From Orbilia blumenaviensis (lineage: Eukaryota; Ascomycota; Orbiliomycetes; Orbiliales; Orbiliaceae): a stretch of DNA of 64,000 nucleotides. Of this stretch, positions 26,201 through 37,803 are shown piece by piece. A model generated the notes under the pieces. That model saw only the letters and a program-made list of their open reading frames with translations. It did not search any database and was not told the DNA's origin. Numbering within the stretch: the stretch's first letter is position 1; each line of letters opens with the position of its first letter. Where the stretch lies: positions 2,418,001 through 2,482,000 of the forward strand of contig JAVHNS010000004.1 in assembly GCA_036872755.1 (NCBI GenBank). The letters run 5' to 3'. Made by a program: the position numbers and the translations under genes.

Positions 26201-27900
26201 AGTAGTGTGTCAGGTGACTTGTTTGACACCGAGAGTCTGCATAGCTAGTCGAAATCAAGCAAGATCCATATATGCAAACCAGGGCATGGTTCTGCCTCGA
26301 GCTCTGAACAAAAATGCGTAAAACTAGCTGGCTATCAATCATGCATGGCATCAGATGGGCCGGCATTTTTGACGGGACTCGCACTAGCGAAAGGACGATT
26401 TTAAGTTTTATTTTCTTTTTGATAGATATCATTCGAAAAAAGGGTTGTATATCCGAGACAGGACGAAGCACGATTGTAGAGCTTAAGCAAGTTATCAAAG
26501 TTGGGAGGAAGCCTCAGCTCTTCTCGCGCAAAAAGATACAACATCCTCTTTTTTCCCCTTTCTCTTTTCTCTGTCTTCCTATATTTCGTCGAGATACCCA
26601 CCATTAGTTACGCTAGTAAGTACGTCATCTAGGAAAGAAAGCCCAGTAAGTTCATTGGATGCTGTGCCCTTGTCTAGCTCTATGTGTGAACAGGGAACTT
26701 CAACTTCAGTGAAGATGAAATCGCCGGACATGGCTAAGCTTCATACTTAGTCGCATACATTCAGATCTTCTTACCAGGGCCAGTGAAACAACGACAAGAT
26801 CAATCTCATAAAATCCTTCCACGGCTTGCCAGCTGAAAAGTCTAGCCCCGAGAATGACCGGTGGATAAATGAGTGAATGAATGAGTGAATGAATGAATAG
26901 AACTTTTCAGAGACAATAACAGGAGCTAGAGATAATGAAGGACCGGCGTTCGTTGGAAGGCTTTGAGATGATCGAGTTTGAACATGAGACAGCTCCTTTG
27001 GCGCTGGTCCTCATGACTACAACAGAAGAACAGTGTTTCCCTGTTGCGTTAGTAATTGAACTTTATAGACCTTATCGGATTTGAACTACCTCAGCGGTGT
27101 GTAATTAGTAAAACGCATTTAGAGGGAATAGACAAAGTAAAAGAAAAAAACAATTTTAGAATTCTGGAAAACGCAAAAACCTCTATGGTGGGTGGTGAAT
27201 GTAAAGTTTATGTGTTAGGTCCCTCCAAAAATATGATGGAGGGTTGCTTGAGGGGAGGGAGGGGAAAGGTAAAAAAAAAAAAAAAGAAAAAGAAAAAGAA
27301 AAAGAAAGGGAAAAAGCAACTGAATGGTTTAGAAGAGCCCTCGACTCTGAACTGGAGGGGAAAGGCACTGGAGCAACCTTGCTTTTCGATAGAGGTCCTT
27401 CTAGGAAATGTGAACGACCACACATGCATCCTGCACATAAAAGACCCGTAACGACCCCTCAATTTGAATTAAGAGGCCACAACCTTCCAGCAGTATTAGT
27501 GCACCGAATTCTCGGATTGTTTTCTCGCAAGCAGCACAAATAATCCTGGGCCACCCAGTCCTGGCTTTATTTTTCATTTTATTATTTTTTTTTACCCCGC
27601 CGTCACCATTCGATCACCTCGCCCCTTCCGTTTTGTACAAATTCGAGGCTCTTCTCCGCCGTCATACCCGTTAAGCTTGTACGTTGTACGCACGTGCCGA
27701 CTTGTTCTCCAACCTGTACCCAGCTAGGTTTCGGAGGAGAGGGAAAGAAAAGAAAAGAAGAAAAAAAGAACTAAGTGTGCGTATATTGTTCCTTTGGTCT
27801 CTTCCCCACGTTGGATGCACTAGGTGTACTTCCGTACCTTTCGGCTTGCATTTGCTTTGGTCTGTTATTACCCCTCCATGGCCTAAAATTATCCTTATTA

Positions 27901-27948
<48 letters not shown>

Positions 27949-29339
27949 CTTGTGCAAGGGTCACGGCCAAGGTAAAAAAAAAAGAAGAGTACCTCCGGCA
28001 AAGCAATTCATTGGGAGCACGGGGACGAGAAGCGTCAAAGATGGAAACGCCCAATAAAAGCCAGCCAGCAGGGCGACCCGCCAGCTCCTTAGTTGGGGTT
28101 TGCAAAGAGCGTACCTCGCCTTTGCACTGCGCTAGGAGTGTTGTTCACGATTAGCCTCTGCTCTGCTTTTAGAAATCATTGGCCTTTACGCCCTTGAACT
28201 TGCAGGAACTGAAGCAGAACCAACCCCTCATGGCTCTCAGAGAGATCGGGTTATGCTCAGCGATGAATATGATAAATTGCGAGTGCAAACGAGACGAGTC
28301 CGAGTCCACGAATGAGGATTGAGGGAACTGGGCCTGATCACCAGGCAGAGGATGCGAAGGGGCGAGCAGAAAAAAGCAATACAGAAGAAAAAAGGCCTGT
28401 CATCGTGCGATTCAAGTATACGCTATACGTTAGGGTTGCGAATCGTAGAGAATCAATATCAAGCCTGACCATACATAAGTATTGAACTTGTTATATGCGA
28501 ATGTTTTAGCTGCAGCCAACATGCGCCCCGCGGCTGCTACCAAAGAGGATGAAGCTAGCTGGCTAGCCAGCCAGCAATGGCAGCAGCATGGGCAGGGCTC
28601 GCACGCTCGCGCCGTCTCTGCCTTTCGCCCTTTGATATATCGGCTTGGACCCATTCCGTTTTGAAGCTTTAGTTCTAACTTACTAAACATCATGTCCCTT
28701 TGATTCATTTCCCGACACCAATGAGATCGTGTGCCACAGCTGCTGACTGACATAGTCTCATCTGCCTTATCGAGGCCAGGCCCGTTCAAAGCTCGTTCAT
28801 CCTGTTCGTCAGGAAAGTCCGCTGCTGTTAGAGCCCTAGTAGAAAAGGAACGAGTTCGCCTGTGCACCAATTTTCGCAATCACCATATTCCTCGACAAGA
28901 AGGACAGTTTTGCATGGGGGAAATAAGATAAAACGATAAAATAAAAGTAAAAAAGCCATCTTGTCACTCTCACTCAACCACGCTTTGAATTGAAAGGACT
29001 CCCTCGCTCGCCAGGAACTCCTTTCGGTAAAGTTGAAGAAAAGGAAGGTAGCAAAAACCTTAAGGATTCTGAAGAGCAGGTCGAATTGGCAGGCTCATCG
29101 AGAAGCCCACAATCAACGGACGGCGACGAACGAGTTCTTGTCGGTTGACAACAGAAAATTTTATAAAGGGGGAGAGAAAAAATAAATAAAAAGTTAACAA
29201 AAATAAAAAATAAAAAATAAAATATAACAACTTCTCAGAGAGGTTGTTATAGAAATAAAATAGAAGAGTAAGGAAAGGGGAAAAAAAAAAAAAAAAAAAA
29301 AAAAAAACGTCGAGGAGGCAGCTGGATCGGACAAACCGT
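23292..29339. other. Six-kilobase gene-free interval
   Basis: No open frame here looks like a protein and I could not assemble intron-split homology. It holds a (GAAT/GAGT)n stretch near 26871-26900, purine runs near 27270-27310 and a 45-base poly-T at 27904-27948. It may be promoter for the RRM gene, non-coding RNA or decayed repeats; none can be shown from sequence alone. Confidence 0.45.
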
Positions 29340-30163
29340 TCCTTTCTTGATTTCATCCTTTCGGTCTTCCGTCTCCGTCTGTCTGTCTGTCCGTCTATCT
29401 CTTTCTTTCTTTCTTTCTTTCTTTCTTTTTCGATCCCGACTTTCTCTCTTGTCATTGGGGGGAAAGGCATTCGATAGAAAACAGGTACATACTCCTAAAA
29501 ACCACCCCGCCTTCTACCCAGGTAATATCCCACCTCTCGCCGTCGGTCTGCCTCTTTTAGTGCCACACTTGTTCTCAAAAAGTTCCTTGAGAGACCCGGG
29601 CCAGATCGTGAGACAAAAAAGATAGTTCTCTGCCTGTCCAATAGTTCCGTCGCCAACAGGGAAGCACAGAACGGTCTGCTGGAAAAAGTAAGCAAAGTAC
29701 GTTCCCATCAAGTCACCGGTGAGGATGAGGGGGGGACTACCCATACTAAGCAAGTAGTACATAGCTCTCATCAAACAAAGGTACCACCGGGCAATACCGT
29801 ACAAGTATTCTGCCTCTGCCACTCGTCTCTGGCCTGCTCTGCCACTAGCCCGGTTCTGCCCCCTCCACTTGATCTCTCTCAAAGAGCACAAAGTCGTAGA
29901 ATAACGCAAACCCACACCAAAAAAAAAAGCATCCGTGAGTGTCCTTCCCGCAGAAAAGACCCTGTCATAAGGCCAGCTCGCTGCCCGTCCTCATCTCTGC
30001 TATATCCCTCTCAAGCAGACAGCGTGGAACAGGCGGTCCTTTCCCCATCCTCCATCCTCCCCACTTCTCTTCCTTGACCCGTTATCAAGATCGATATTCT
30101 AAAGGCGTTGTCGTTGCTCCTCCACAGTCACGTTTTTTATCTCTCTTATCATTCGCAGTAATC
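29340..30163 (+). promoter_or_regulatory. Pyrimidine-rich promoter/leader of the RRM gene
   Basis: C/T-rich sequence with a CTTT tetranucleotide microsatellite at about 29401-29430 leads into the ATG at 30164. This composition is typical of highly expressed fungal genes. Transcript start not determinable. Confidence 0.45.
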
Positions 30164-31065
30164 ATGTCCAAGCTCTTTGTCGGGTAAGTTTGGCACCGCA
30201 ATCCCCAGCCGGTTTTACCCTGACTCGAAACGATTCTGTGGCGGCCATGAGCAGCTTCAGATCTCGAGATCCATCCTGAACTGTCTCTCTAACCCATCAT
30301 GTGTCCTTCTCTCACGACAACAGCGGCCTTGCCTGGCACACAGATGACCAGACTCTTCGTACAAAGTTCGAGGAGTTCGGCCAAGTTGAGGAAGCGGTGA
30401 GTTTGCCATTTCCAACGAAACGCAAAAAAGCTCTTCTCCCTCTCGGCTCCGGCCTAAACCCTTGTTGATACTAATCAGCTGCTTCATTTTCCCCCGGCTC
30501 TCACTGTAGGTCGTTGTCAAGGACCGAGATACAGGTCGTTCGCGAGGCTTTGGCTTCGTTCGATTCACAAACGAAGCAGATGCTACCGTTGCCATGAACG
30601 CTATGAACAACACCGAGTAAGTTGACGCCTCCCTCTCGCGGTTTGTGAGGATGACTGTTGCGGTGATGGAGCCAGCTTCCGGAGCTGCTACAGCTCCCCA
30701 CCCTGTTTGGGAGCATAATAACTGAAACAGGTCAATCTTAATATAGGTTCGATGGACGATATATCCGCGTGGATAAGGCCTCCAGTAAGGTGGGCCAAGG
30801 TGGCGGGTCCGGTACTAGTGGGCAATGGGGTCAGTCAACACCTAAGCATTCCTGGGGTTATACTCCCACGACAGATCACAGACTTACGTATATGTGGGCT
30901 CCAGGTAGCTATCCACCACAACAAGGACAAGGTTACGGCGGGTATCCAAATACTGGATATGGCGGTGGTAAGTGCTGGCAGTCTTGAAGAATCGACGGTT
31001 AGTTCGACATTCAGAAGCACCCAATGCTAACTCACCTCGCGATAGGCCAAGGCAACGAATATTAA
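30164..31065 (+). CDS. Glycine-rich RNA-binding protein with a single RRM
   Basis: Small RNA-binding protein of the glycine-rich RRM (GRP) type, implicated in RNA chaperoning and stress responses in other organisms. Five exons (30164-30183, 30324-30396, 30510-30616, 30747-30967, 31046-31065) give 146 residues. The RRM covers residues 1-77: RNP2 is LFVGGLAW (split by intron 1) and RNP1 is RGFGFVRF in exon 3, followed by [12 protein letters not shown]. The tail is rich in Gly, Gln, Tyr and Pro ([16 protein letters not shown]) and ends QGNEY. Introns have GTAAGT or GTGAGT donors. Exon 4 contains a second donor-like GTAAGG at about 30785, so alternative splicing is possible. Intron-dense 5' ends are common in this family. 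Confidence 0.92.
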
Positions 31066-32509
31066 ATGCGAATTCGAAACTCGTTTCATGACACGATTTA
31101 CGAATTTCAGCTTCAACATGTATAGACGCTTTCTTCGTTGCATCATGCCGTTGTCTGTTAATTTCTGGCGTATCTCTCCTTTGAACCATCTCTTGACGGG
31201 CGTATACGTTCTCAGTGCTGGAACGAAAAGGATACACCGGGATTCGTTTGGACTGTATTAAGTCTTGTCTCCTATAGGTCTTATCATCCCTTCGCTCTCT
31301 TTTATTTTGGGTTGGATACCTGCTTTCTCCTTGTAAATCCTCCTCTCATGTACGCTTTCTTGCCCTTCGAACTTCTCCCTCTTCTTTCATATCCTCCTTG
31401 CATGCAGTCTCCGTTTTATACCAAGGGCAACAAAAAAATATTGGGTGGCTATTTGCAGATTTTCGAGTCCTGCTTGATTATTTTCCTTTCGTTCGGGGCG
31501 GCCGTGGTGCATAATTTGTAAAAGAGATATAAACGGCGGGTTTTGTGACAAGGCAATACGCGTTTTTACCTTTTTTTTTTTTTTTTTCTTTAAATGTCCA
31601 CTTAGTGCACCTTTGAAGCTTCCAAATGCATTCTTTCTTCTCTTCTCACCTCGTCTCATTCTCTACTCCTGATTCCAGGCTGCTGGTGTCACGATATCAA
31701 CGTCAATGTGCAGTAGAACTGGATCGATCGAACGAGGAACGTGATAAAAAGGTAAATGGGACTCGGGAAGTGAGACGATATGATGTGAAAGGCAAGGGAG
31801 TGAATATCAAGGTAAGGCAGCCATTCACTTGAACGCTGGACATTTGCCAAATATTGACTCCAGATATTCCCAGGTAGAACTTTCAGAAAGAACACGAAAC
31901 CAAATTACCTTGTTACCATCGAACTCGTCTCCTTGGCTACTGCTCGGCTCCGGACTTACAGCTGGTTAGGGAAGGACTCGCAAGCTTGTATAGATATCTC
32001 CTCGTCTGAATTTGTGTACGGGTAAGTGAATGGGTTTTTTGCCCTTTTTTTTTTTTTTTTTTAATCTTTTTTTCTTTCTGTTTTTCTTTTGTGAATCTTT
32101 CTTCAATGAAAAGGTTAACTGTCCTTGTCTTCTGGGGCTTTTCATTAGAAAGTATGCACAATGCCTCGAGCGGAGCGGGCCTCATCAACATGCGCATTCT
32201 GATCTATAAACAAGGGAAGCTATGGCGAGCCCTTCCCGGTATTTTTGTTTGTGCGGACGCGAAAGACGATTGTCTCTGATACAGTTGCCTCGAGCGGAGC
32301 GGGCCTCGTCAACATGATCTTTTTTGTTTGGTTTCTTTTGCAATTGTTACTGAAGTTGGTACGCAAAGGATAAATAACTGTTGCTGATGTTTCCTAGCCT
32401 TCTATCAGGTGGTTATTTCAACGAACGCTAGTTATGCCAGGATTTTCTATAATTACCACCGTAGTTACGTTACCCGTCAGGAGGTGAACGGAAAACATCC
32501 ACGGAGATG
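31066..32509. other. Intergenic between RRM gene and ChaC gene
   Basis: Convergent 3' flanks with two poly-T runs (about 31570-31587 and 32045-32062) and a GC-rich direct repeat (32162-32183 and 32286-32307). No gene seen. Confidence 0.5.
32162..32307. repeat. GC-rich 22-bp direct repeat pair
   Basis: The 22-base word beginning TGCCTCGAGCGG is present at 32162-32183 and again at 32286-32307. The match continues eight further bases with one A/G difference, ending CAACATG. Copies are 124 bases apart in otherwise AT-leaning sequence. Function unknown. Confidence 0.75.
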
Positions 32510-33925
32510 TCACCTAGGGTCCTTCAGAGGGTTTCCTTCGATTTCAGCAGCCGCCCTCGCGAGCTCAGTGATATGGGAATCGTGAGCCTCGGGGGCTAGT
32601 TGTTCTAACGCGGTATACAAGTTGTATAGGTACTCCTTATTCTCACCGGACGGGCCTCGAGAATTTAAGATGTGTTGTGCCAGTACGTGTGTGGACTCGG
32701 GAGGCCCGACGAATTGTGGGTTATCGGGTGTGCCAATGTATAGGATCGCCGGTATAGGATTCGGTACGCCTTCGGACTCCTCGCGTGGGAGATTATGACG
32801 TACTGGGTGTCGGTGAATCGTGTAGCCGTTGATTTCACGAAGATCAAGGTAGGCTTTTATTCTTTCGACCTAGAAAGACAAGTGTGAAGTTCTCAACATA
32901 CGAGGCTCTGCAGCGGACGCATGCATGCAAACACCCGAAGACGGGCGCATATTTTGAGCCAACGAATTTTTCACTGACCCCCGCGGGTGCGATGAGATAC
33001 GCTGCACCCCATACGGGTTCGTCCGTCTCGTGCTCTATCAGAGTGACAACGCGACCAGGAGCTTCCGGTGTCCCACGATGGTCTTCGCTATTGGGTATCA
33101 AGCCTCGTTAGTACGTTTGTCAACGACGGAAAGGCCCGTTTGTGCATATGCAAGATATGGAACCCGAGGTAAGCTGCGACCAAAGGTTGCTTTTTAGTGA
33201 TCCCCACCTTGCCTATCAAAACCAATGACCTCCAAGATAATGCCCCGCTGTCAGAATACCAGTGCTTTCCATATCATCTACCGTTGTATCGAAACGAGCC
33301 ACGGGACTGGGAAAATATCCCGAGACATCCAAGTGCAGGGACATCGGTAGCTATAGAGGGTATCTGGAGTATCTCGGTACCTGCCAAAACCTTCGAATGT
33401 AACCTTGTTCTATGTAACAGGGTACGCGACGGGCTGTATCAGTCGACGAGGTACCCTTTGAGGCACAGGTAGTTGGTAAGCCATTGTCCTTTTCCCTTTG
33501 GTCAGATGGACTGCCAGAGGTACGGGTTTAGTTGGTAGTCGTGAGTTTTTTGTTTTTTTTGTTTTTCTCCCACGCGAAAAATTTCAGCGTAGACCATAAG
33601 AGCACTAAAAGCCGTGCAGAACCCAAACTACAGTTGCAGAAGGACGAACGATCATGTCGACTATAACTGACCAAATGTTGGTGGTGGTTTCCATATCAAA
33701 CTTCTATTTTAACGGGGCCATTAGTGACCGTTGCACTTGAAGCGGGACGCCTCAGGTATGCATGATGACGCCTAAGCGAACAAAGACCGCGCAGAATAGG
33801 TACGGGGCTTTGTTGATAGGATCCGAAAGAACGGATCGGGGAGGTGGGTTATTCAGTGGGGAGGGGGGTTGTTACCCATAGCCAAATATCCAAAAATCTT
33901 CACCGTCGTTTAAGGGATCACTCAT
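32510..33925 (-). CDS. GCG1: ChaC-type glutathione-specific gamma-glutamylcyclotransferase
   Basis: Cytosolic enzyme degrading glutathione to 5-oxoproline and Cys-Gly. Six exons on the minus strand: 33925-33876, 33703-33672, 33433-33381, a 5-nt micro-exon 33212-33208, 33087-32979 and 32869-32510; total 202 residues, normal for ChaC2/Gcg1. N-terminus FWIFGYGSLIWKPPP carries the family's GYGSL substrate-binding loop, then RRVPCYIEQGYIRRFWQ, ASEDHRGTPEAPGRVV, VWGAAY and AYLDLREINGY, whose Glu (residue 95) matches the catalytic Glu83 of human CHAC2. The end (LYIGTPDNPQF, LNSRGPSGENKEYL) is also typical. The micro-exon GCAAG supplies the Ala-Ser between FWQ and EDHRG; without it no canonical splice keeps frame. 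Two introns use GTCAGT donors. The reading depends on hand splicing, but residue-level agreement with the family is very strong. Confidence 0.9.
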
Positions 33926-34523
33926 ATCGAAGGCCGATGATATTTCTACGGGCAGGTGGGAAGGGGAAAGAGGAACTTATGGACAAAGGATATGGGAGAA
34001 AAGGATGGTGGGGGGAGGGGAGTCTTTTTTTGCTTTGCTTGTCCAGGAGGTGATGGAATTTGGGTAAAACTCGGAACAGACTGCTAGCGGGACGAGGGGG
34101 TTATGTATGAGGTTGGGAAAATAAAAAGTTTATGCCTTGGCTTGCCTGATCCTTTCAGGTTTTATCAAAAAATGGAAAGCGGCAAGTTGCAGGACTAGCA
34201 CTGAAACGGAGAGAGGCATGGAGATAGTGATGATATCTATCTTTGGATCAAAGAATTGTCGTATTAGAAGCACCTAATCAGATTGCATCTATTGGCTTAT
34301 ATAGGATGTTGCGCTCGGTATTTCGCGCCTGTGCACCACACGAAACAATGAACAGAAAAAAACCGAAGAGAACCGGGGAAGTAAGAAGCGCGGCTTCCCA
34401 GGATACAATATAAGCACGGAGCTACTGCCGATACAAATTTTGCAAAAGCAGGTCACTGGATTCGGTAGATATTAGGGAGCCAAAGATAGTCCTTCGTGAC
34501 ATTCATGGCAAACAGGTTTCCCT
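33926..34523. other. Intergenic between GCG1 and eIF3d genes
   Basis: About 600 bases: promoter of the ChaC gene and 3' flank of the eIF3d gene. G-rich on the + strand near 33955-34025. No gene seen. Confidence 0.5.
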
Positions 34524-36418
34524 TCAGTCTTCCGCTTCCTCCTCAATGGCCGCCTCGCCCTCTGCTTCCTCTTCAAATGAGGTTGGTGGAACCTCATACA
34601 GACGGATAACTTGCTTGTTGGGATCCTGAAATCTCGGTTAGCTTATCACTTCTCACGTCTAGAACAAGTGATGGGATTTCCACAAACTTTGACAAGAATA
34701 TATTTTCCCTCGGGCATTGCCATACACATATCGATGATGGTTCTGACGATACCCCACCCGTTGCTCAAACTAAGGTTCATCTGGTTCGCAAATTCGCGGG
34801 GTTTGTACCCAACAACGCCTAGAACGACATGCTTCTCTCTTTCCTTAGGGTTCACCCGGGAAATGAAGCTTTCAACACATTAGCATGATAATAGACATTG
34901 ACAAAAACAGAGAAACCTACCCAATTCTCATGAAGTCAGTCTTAGCCAAGATAGCTTGCGTAGTCCACTTAGCAAGCTTGCAGCTGTTATTCTTCATTTC
35001 AGTAGCAACAATAGCGCCACGGGAGGTGTGAAGCTTGTTGCGCCAGCTCATGGCTCCACCACTACCCTGTGCTCTCTCGTCAAATTCATTCAAAGCCTTG
35101 ATAGTGACGAGGCTGTTCTGGCCAGAGCCTGGGTTCTTCATAACACCATCGATCTCCGTCCTGACGATAAGATGGAGCGGCTGGTCGTCAGATAGGGACA
35201 GGTCGAAGCGTCTATACTTGTATCCTTTCCTGGCAAGCTCAGGCTCTCCTGGGGATGGGGTATAGAAGGGATCATCGTGTTCAAACTTGTGCTCATGTTC
35301 GGGATCTTCGATGATGGCCTGGACAGCAAAGTTGGCATTTAGCACGGTAGCTTCAAGAGCTAGCCGGCCCGGTGAATTGATATTCTCTTTGCTGCTTTCG
35401 TTGACATCCATGGGTGGGTCGGCGGCGTTTTCGTTGACAGTGGCAAAGTCAATCTGGGAACCGTCACGTTTATCAAAATAGAGCTTATTCCCAACTCTAT
35501 TGATCACAATATCCCAACTATAAACGGACCTTGTAGCACACATCAAAGTAGAAAGAATAGTATCCGTTGCGAAAATAGTAGCCTCCTCACTATCCGCAAG
35601 CTTCTGGATTATCGGGTCCCCGGAGGTGGTTGGGTTGTACCACGCCCTATCAAATATGACTAAGGGTGTCGATGTTGCTTTGGTTGCAGAGCGGTCGAAA
35701 GAGCGGTTGTAGTAGAACAAAGAACCGTATGATTCCACATCCTCTCCATCGTCGATTTCAAGGTTGAGCTTGCCGAGGCGGTTGAAGTCAATTTCCTCCA
35801 GCATTTTCCAATCCGGTTTGATGACAACAGACGAATCTCTGTTCCTCTGTGGTTTATCGTAGTCTTTCCATCCGAATCGGCGTCCTCTATTGCTCCTAGG
35901 GCCCCTAGAGACCTCACCCTGTGCTCTTCCAGCTTGCTGCCGGCCGAATTGTTGGCCTCTCTGGCCCCCGCGGGCAGCTCCAGCAGCTCCGCGACCACGC
36001 CCTCGGAAAACGGTACCACCACCGCGGGAGAATGGAGTCCTTGGTTTAACATTTGATCGATTATCAACCAAGGAGAAGCTGGCTTCGTCTTCACCCTGTA
36101 GCTGTGGAAAGAGTGTCGAAGCACCAGCTCCATAAATTTGTTGGTCTATCCAAATCGTCAGCACCGATACTAGACCCAGGGTGTTTATTAGATGTTCTTA
36201 GACATACCCCTAAAATTTCTACCGTATCCACGGCCCCTTTGGTCCCTATCGCCTTTCGAGTCTCCAGACCAGTCGGCAAGTCTTCCCAGTTTATCGCCTT
36301 TTGAGAACGGGTTGTAGGGCATGTCATTGATAGTCCCCTCCGCCTCTGTTGGGTCTTGGGGACCCCACGCGCTGTCTATCGCGAGCTTTGAAATGATGTC
36401 GTTGAAAACCGGTGCCAT
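34524..36418 (-). CDS. EIF3D: Translation initiation factor eIF3 subunit D
   Basis: Cap-binding-capable subunit of the eIF3 complex (Moe1 in fission yeast), acting in translation initiation. Four exons on the minus strand (36418-36208, 36145-34921, 34868-34688, 34625-34524) give 572 residues, as expected. N-terminus [15 protein letters not shown] and [20 protein letters not shown] are family hallmarks. An Arg/Gly-rich stretch follows ([13 protein letters not shown]), then [18 protein letters not shown], the central domain with [13 protein letters not shown] and RSVYSWDIV, and the C-terminal [15 protein letters not shown] with [12 protein letters not shown]. The last exon is acidic ([16 protein letters not shown]). 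Exon phases agree throughout. It is divergent from TVP23 across about 416 bases, so the two share an upstream region. Confidence 0.96.
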
Positions 36419-36834
36419 CTTGAATTCGGAATATCCTTCAATAGAGTAGCTGGTACCCGATGTAGCCCTCCTCTACCGATCAGAATTGTCAGGACAGTTA
36501 CGATAGCTGTCGATTTGAAGCTGTTGAATGGATGTTGGATTTCGAAGCTGGCAAGCTTTTTTTGATTTTTCTAATTTTTTTGGATTTCCCAAATTTGTGC
36601 GACGAACGAACAACACATCAACACATGCCACAGCCGTTGCATGCTTGTCCTTTCCGTCGCGGCTTTCCACGTAACCCACTTCATGCCTGTATCAACCATC
36701 TGGCCCAACCTTAACTTAACCAGGTCACGATAATACCTAGTAAGCTCCACTAACGGCTCTTCCGAATCCCCCGAGGGCCTCTTAGATATGAACTAGGGAA
36801 GTGGTACATCCAGCATCTTCAACTTGCTACCAGA
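36419..36834. promoter_or_regulatory. Shared upstream region of divergent eIF3d and TVP23 genes
   Basis: A 416-bp spacer between two divergent start codons must hold both promoters. I see no clear TATA box; T-rich tracts at about 36556-36580 are the only notable element. Confidence 0.6.
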
Positions 36835-37803
36835 ATGGAAAATACAGCTTCGATGGTACGTAACCCATACTCGCATATGGATATGTATAATATTTGCGAT
36901 GCGACACCGGAAATGTCAGCTAACTTTATAGCAGGCCGGTCCGACCCAAGGGAGTCTTACCTGGCGCCTTTCCTCCCATCCGATCACTTTACTATGCTTC
37001 TTAGCTTTCCGTTTATGTAAACAAATTCTCATGACTCGATATCCTCTAGATTTACTCGACTAACAAGTGACCGAGTTAGCCGCCTTGTTAACATATCTCT
37101 TTGGGCTATTATTCACCGACAACGAGTATGGGGATACGATATAAACTAGTACTTAACCTAAACTTGCTAATATGGTGATTTAGTGTCCTCATTTTTATTA
37201 TTGTGATTCTGCTGTTATCAGCCGACTTTTATTACTGTAAAAACATTGCCGGACGTCGTCTCGTGGGGCTACGGTATGACAGCGACAGTATCCATCTTTA
37301 GAGGCAGCATAACAACTAACCCACAAACGGTTTTAAAGGTGGTGGAACGAAACGAACGGTCAAACTGGCGAACAGACCTGGGTGTTTGAGAGTGCGGATG
37401 TGTGTAGTTCTCCACCGACTTTCTAATCCACAGTCATTAATGATATTTTCTTTTAGCCATCCCGAGTCATCAACGCCACCGATTCCCGCTTTTTCTGGTT
37501 GTCGCTATATAGCATACCCGTTCTATGGGGTCTACTAGCTATCCTTGCACTGATACGGTTTAAATTTACATGGCATGTTCCCCGGTTGGCACTCTACTCC
37601 CCCGATATAGGATACCAACTAACACAATTACTAGGCTGCCTCTCGTCGCCATTGCTGTGACACTGTGTATCACAAACACACTCGCATTTTCCCGTTGTGA
37701 CAAGTTTTCCAGCGCGAGCAGCATTGCGAATAGAGCTTTTGCAGGAAGCGGTATCGCCGGAAGTATTGCAAGCGGCATGGTGAGCCGGTTGTGGAGCAGG
37801 TAG
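36835..37803 (+). CDS. TVP23: Golgi apparatus membrane protein Tvp23
   Basis: Multi-pass late-Golgi membrane protein of vesicular trafficking. Seven small exons (36835-36855, 36935-37016, 37080-37125, 37184-37273, 37339-37399, 37457-37572, 37635-37803) join to 194 residues, the family's usual size. Diagnostic sequence: [91 protein letters not shown] and [12 protein letters not shown]. Hydrophobic segments in exons 2-3, 4, 6 and 7 fit a four-helix protein. The last intron runs from GC at 37573 to AG at 37634, a GC-AG intron; it is needed to restore the Trp codon. The most uncertain part is the 7-residue first exon. Confidence 0.92.

Noticed and set aside
27684..28154. Overlapping open frames on both strands
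   Set aside because: Kept open by the poly-T/poly-A run, which encodes Phe or Lys strings; not protein-like.
33208..33381. ChaC gene as a frameshifted pseudogene
   Set aside because: The apparent frameshift between exons 3 and 5 disappears with the 5-nt micro-exon, and all other family motifs are intact.
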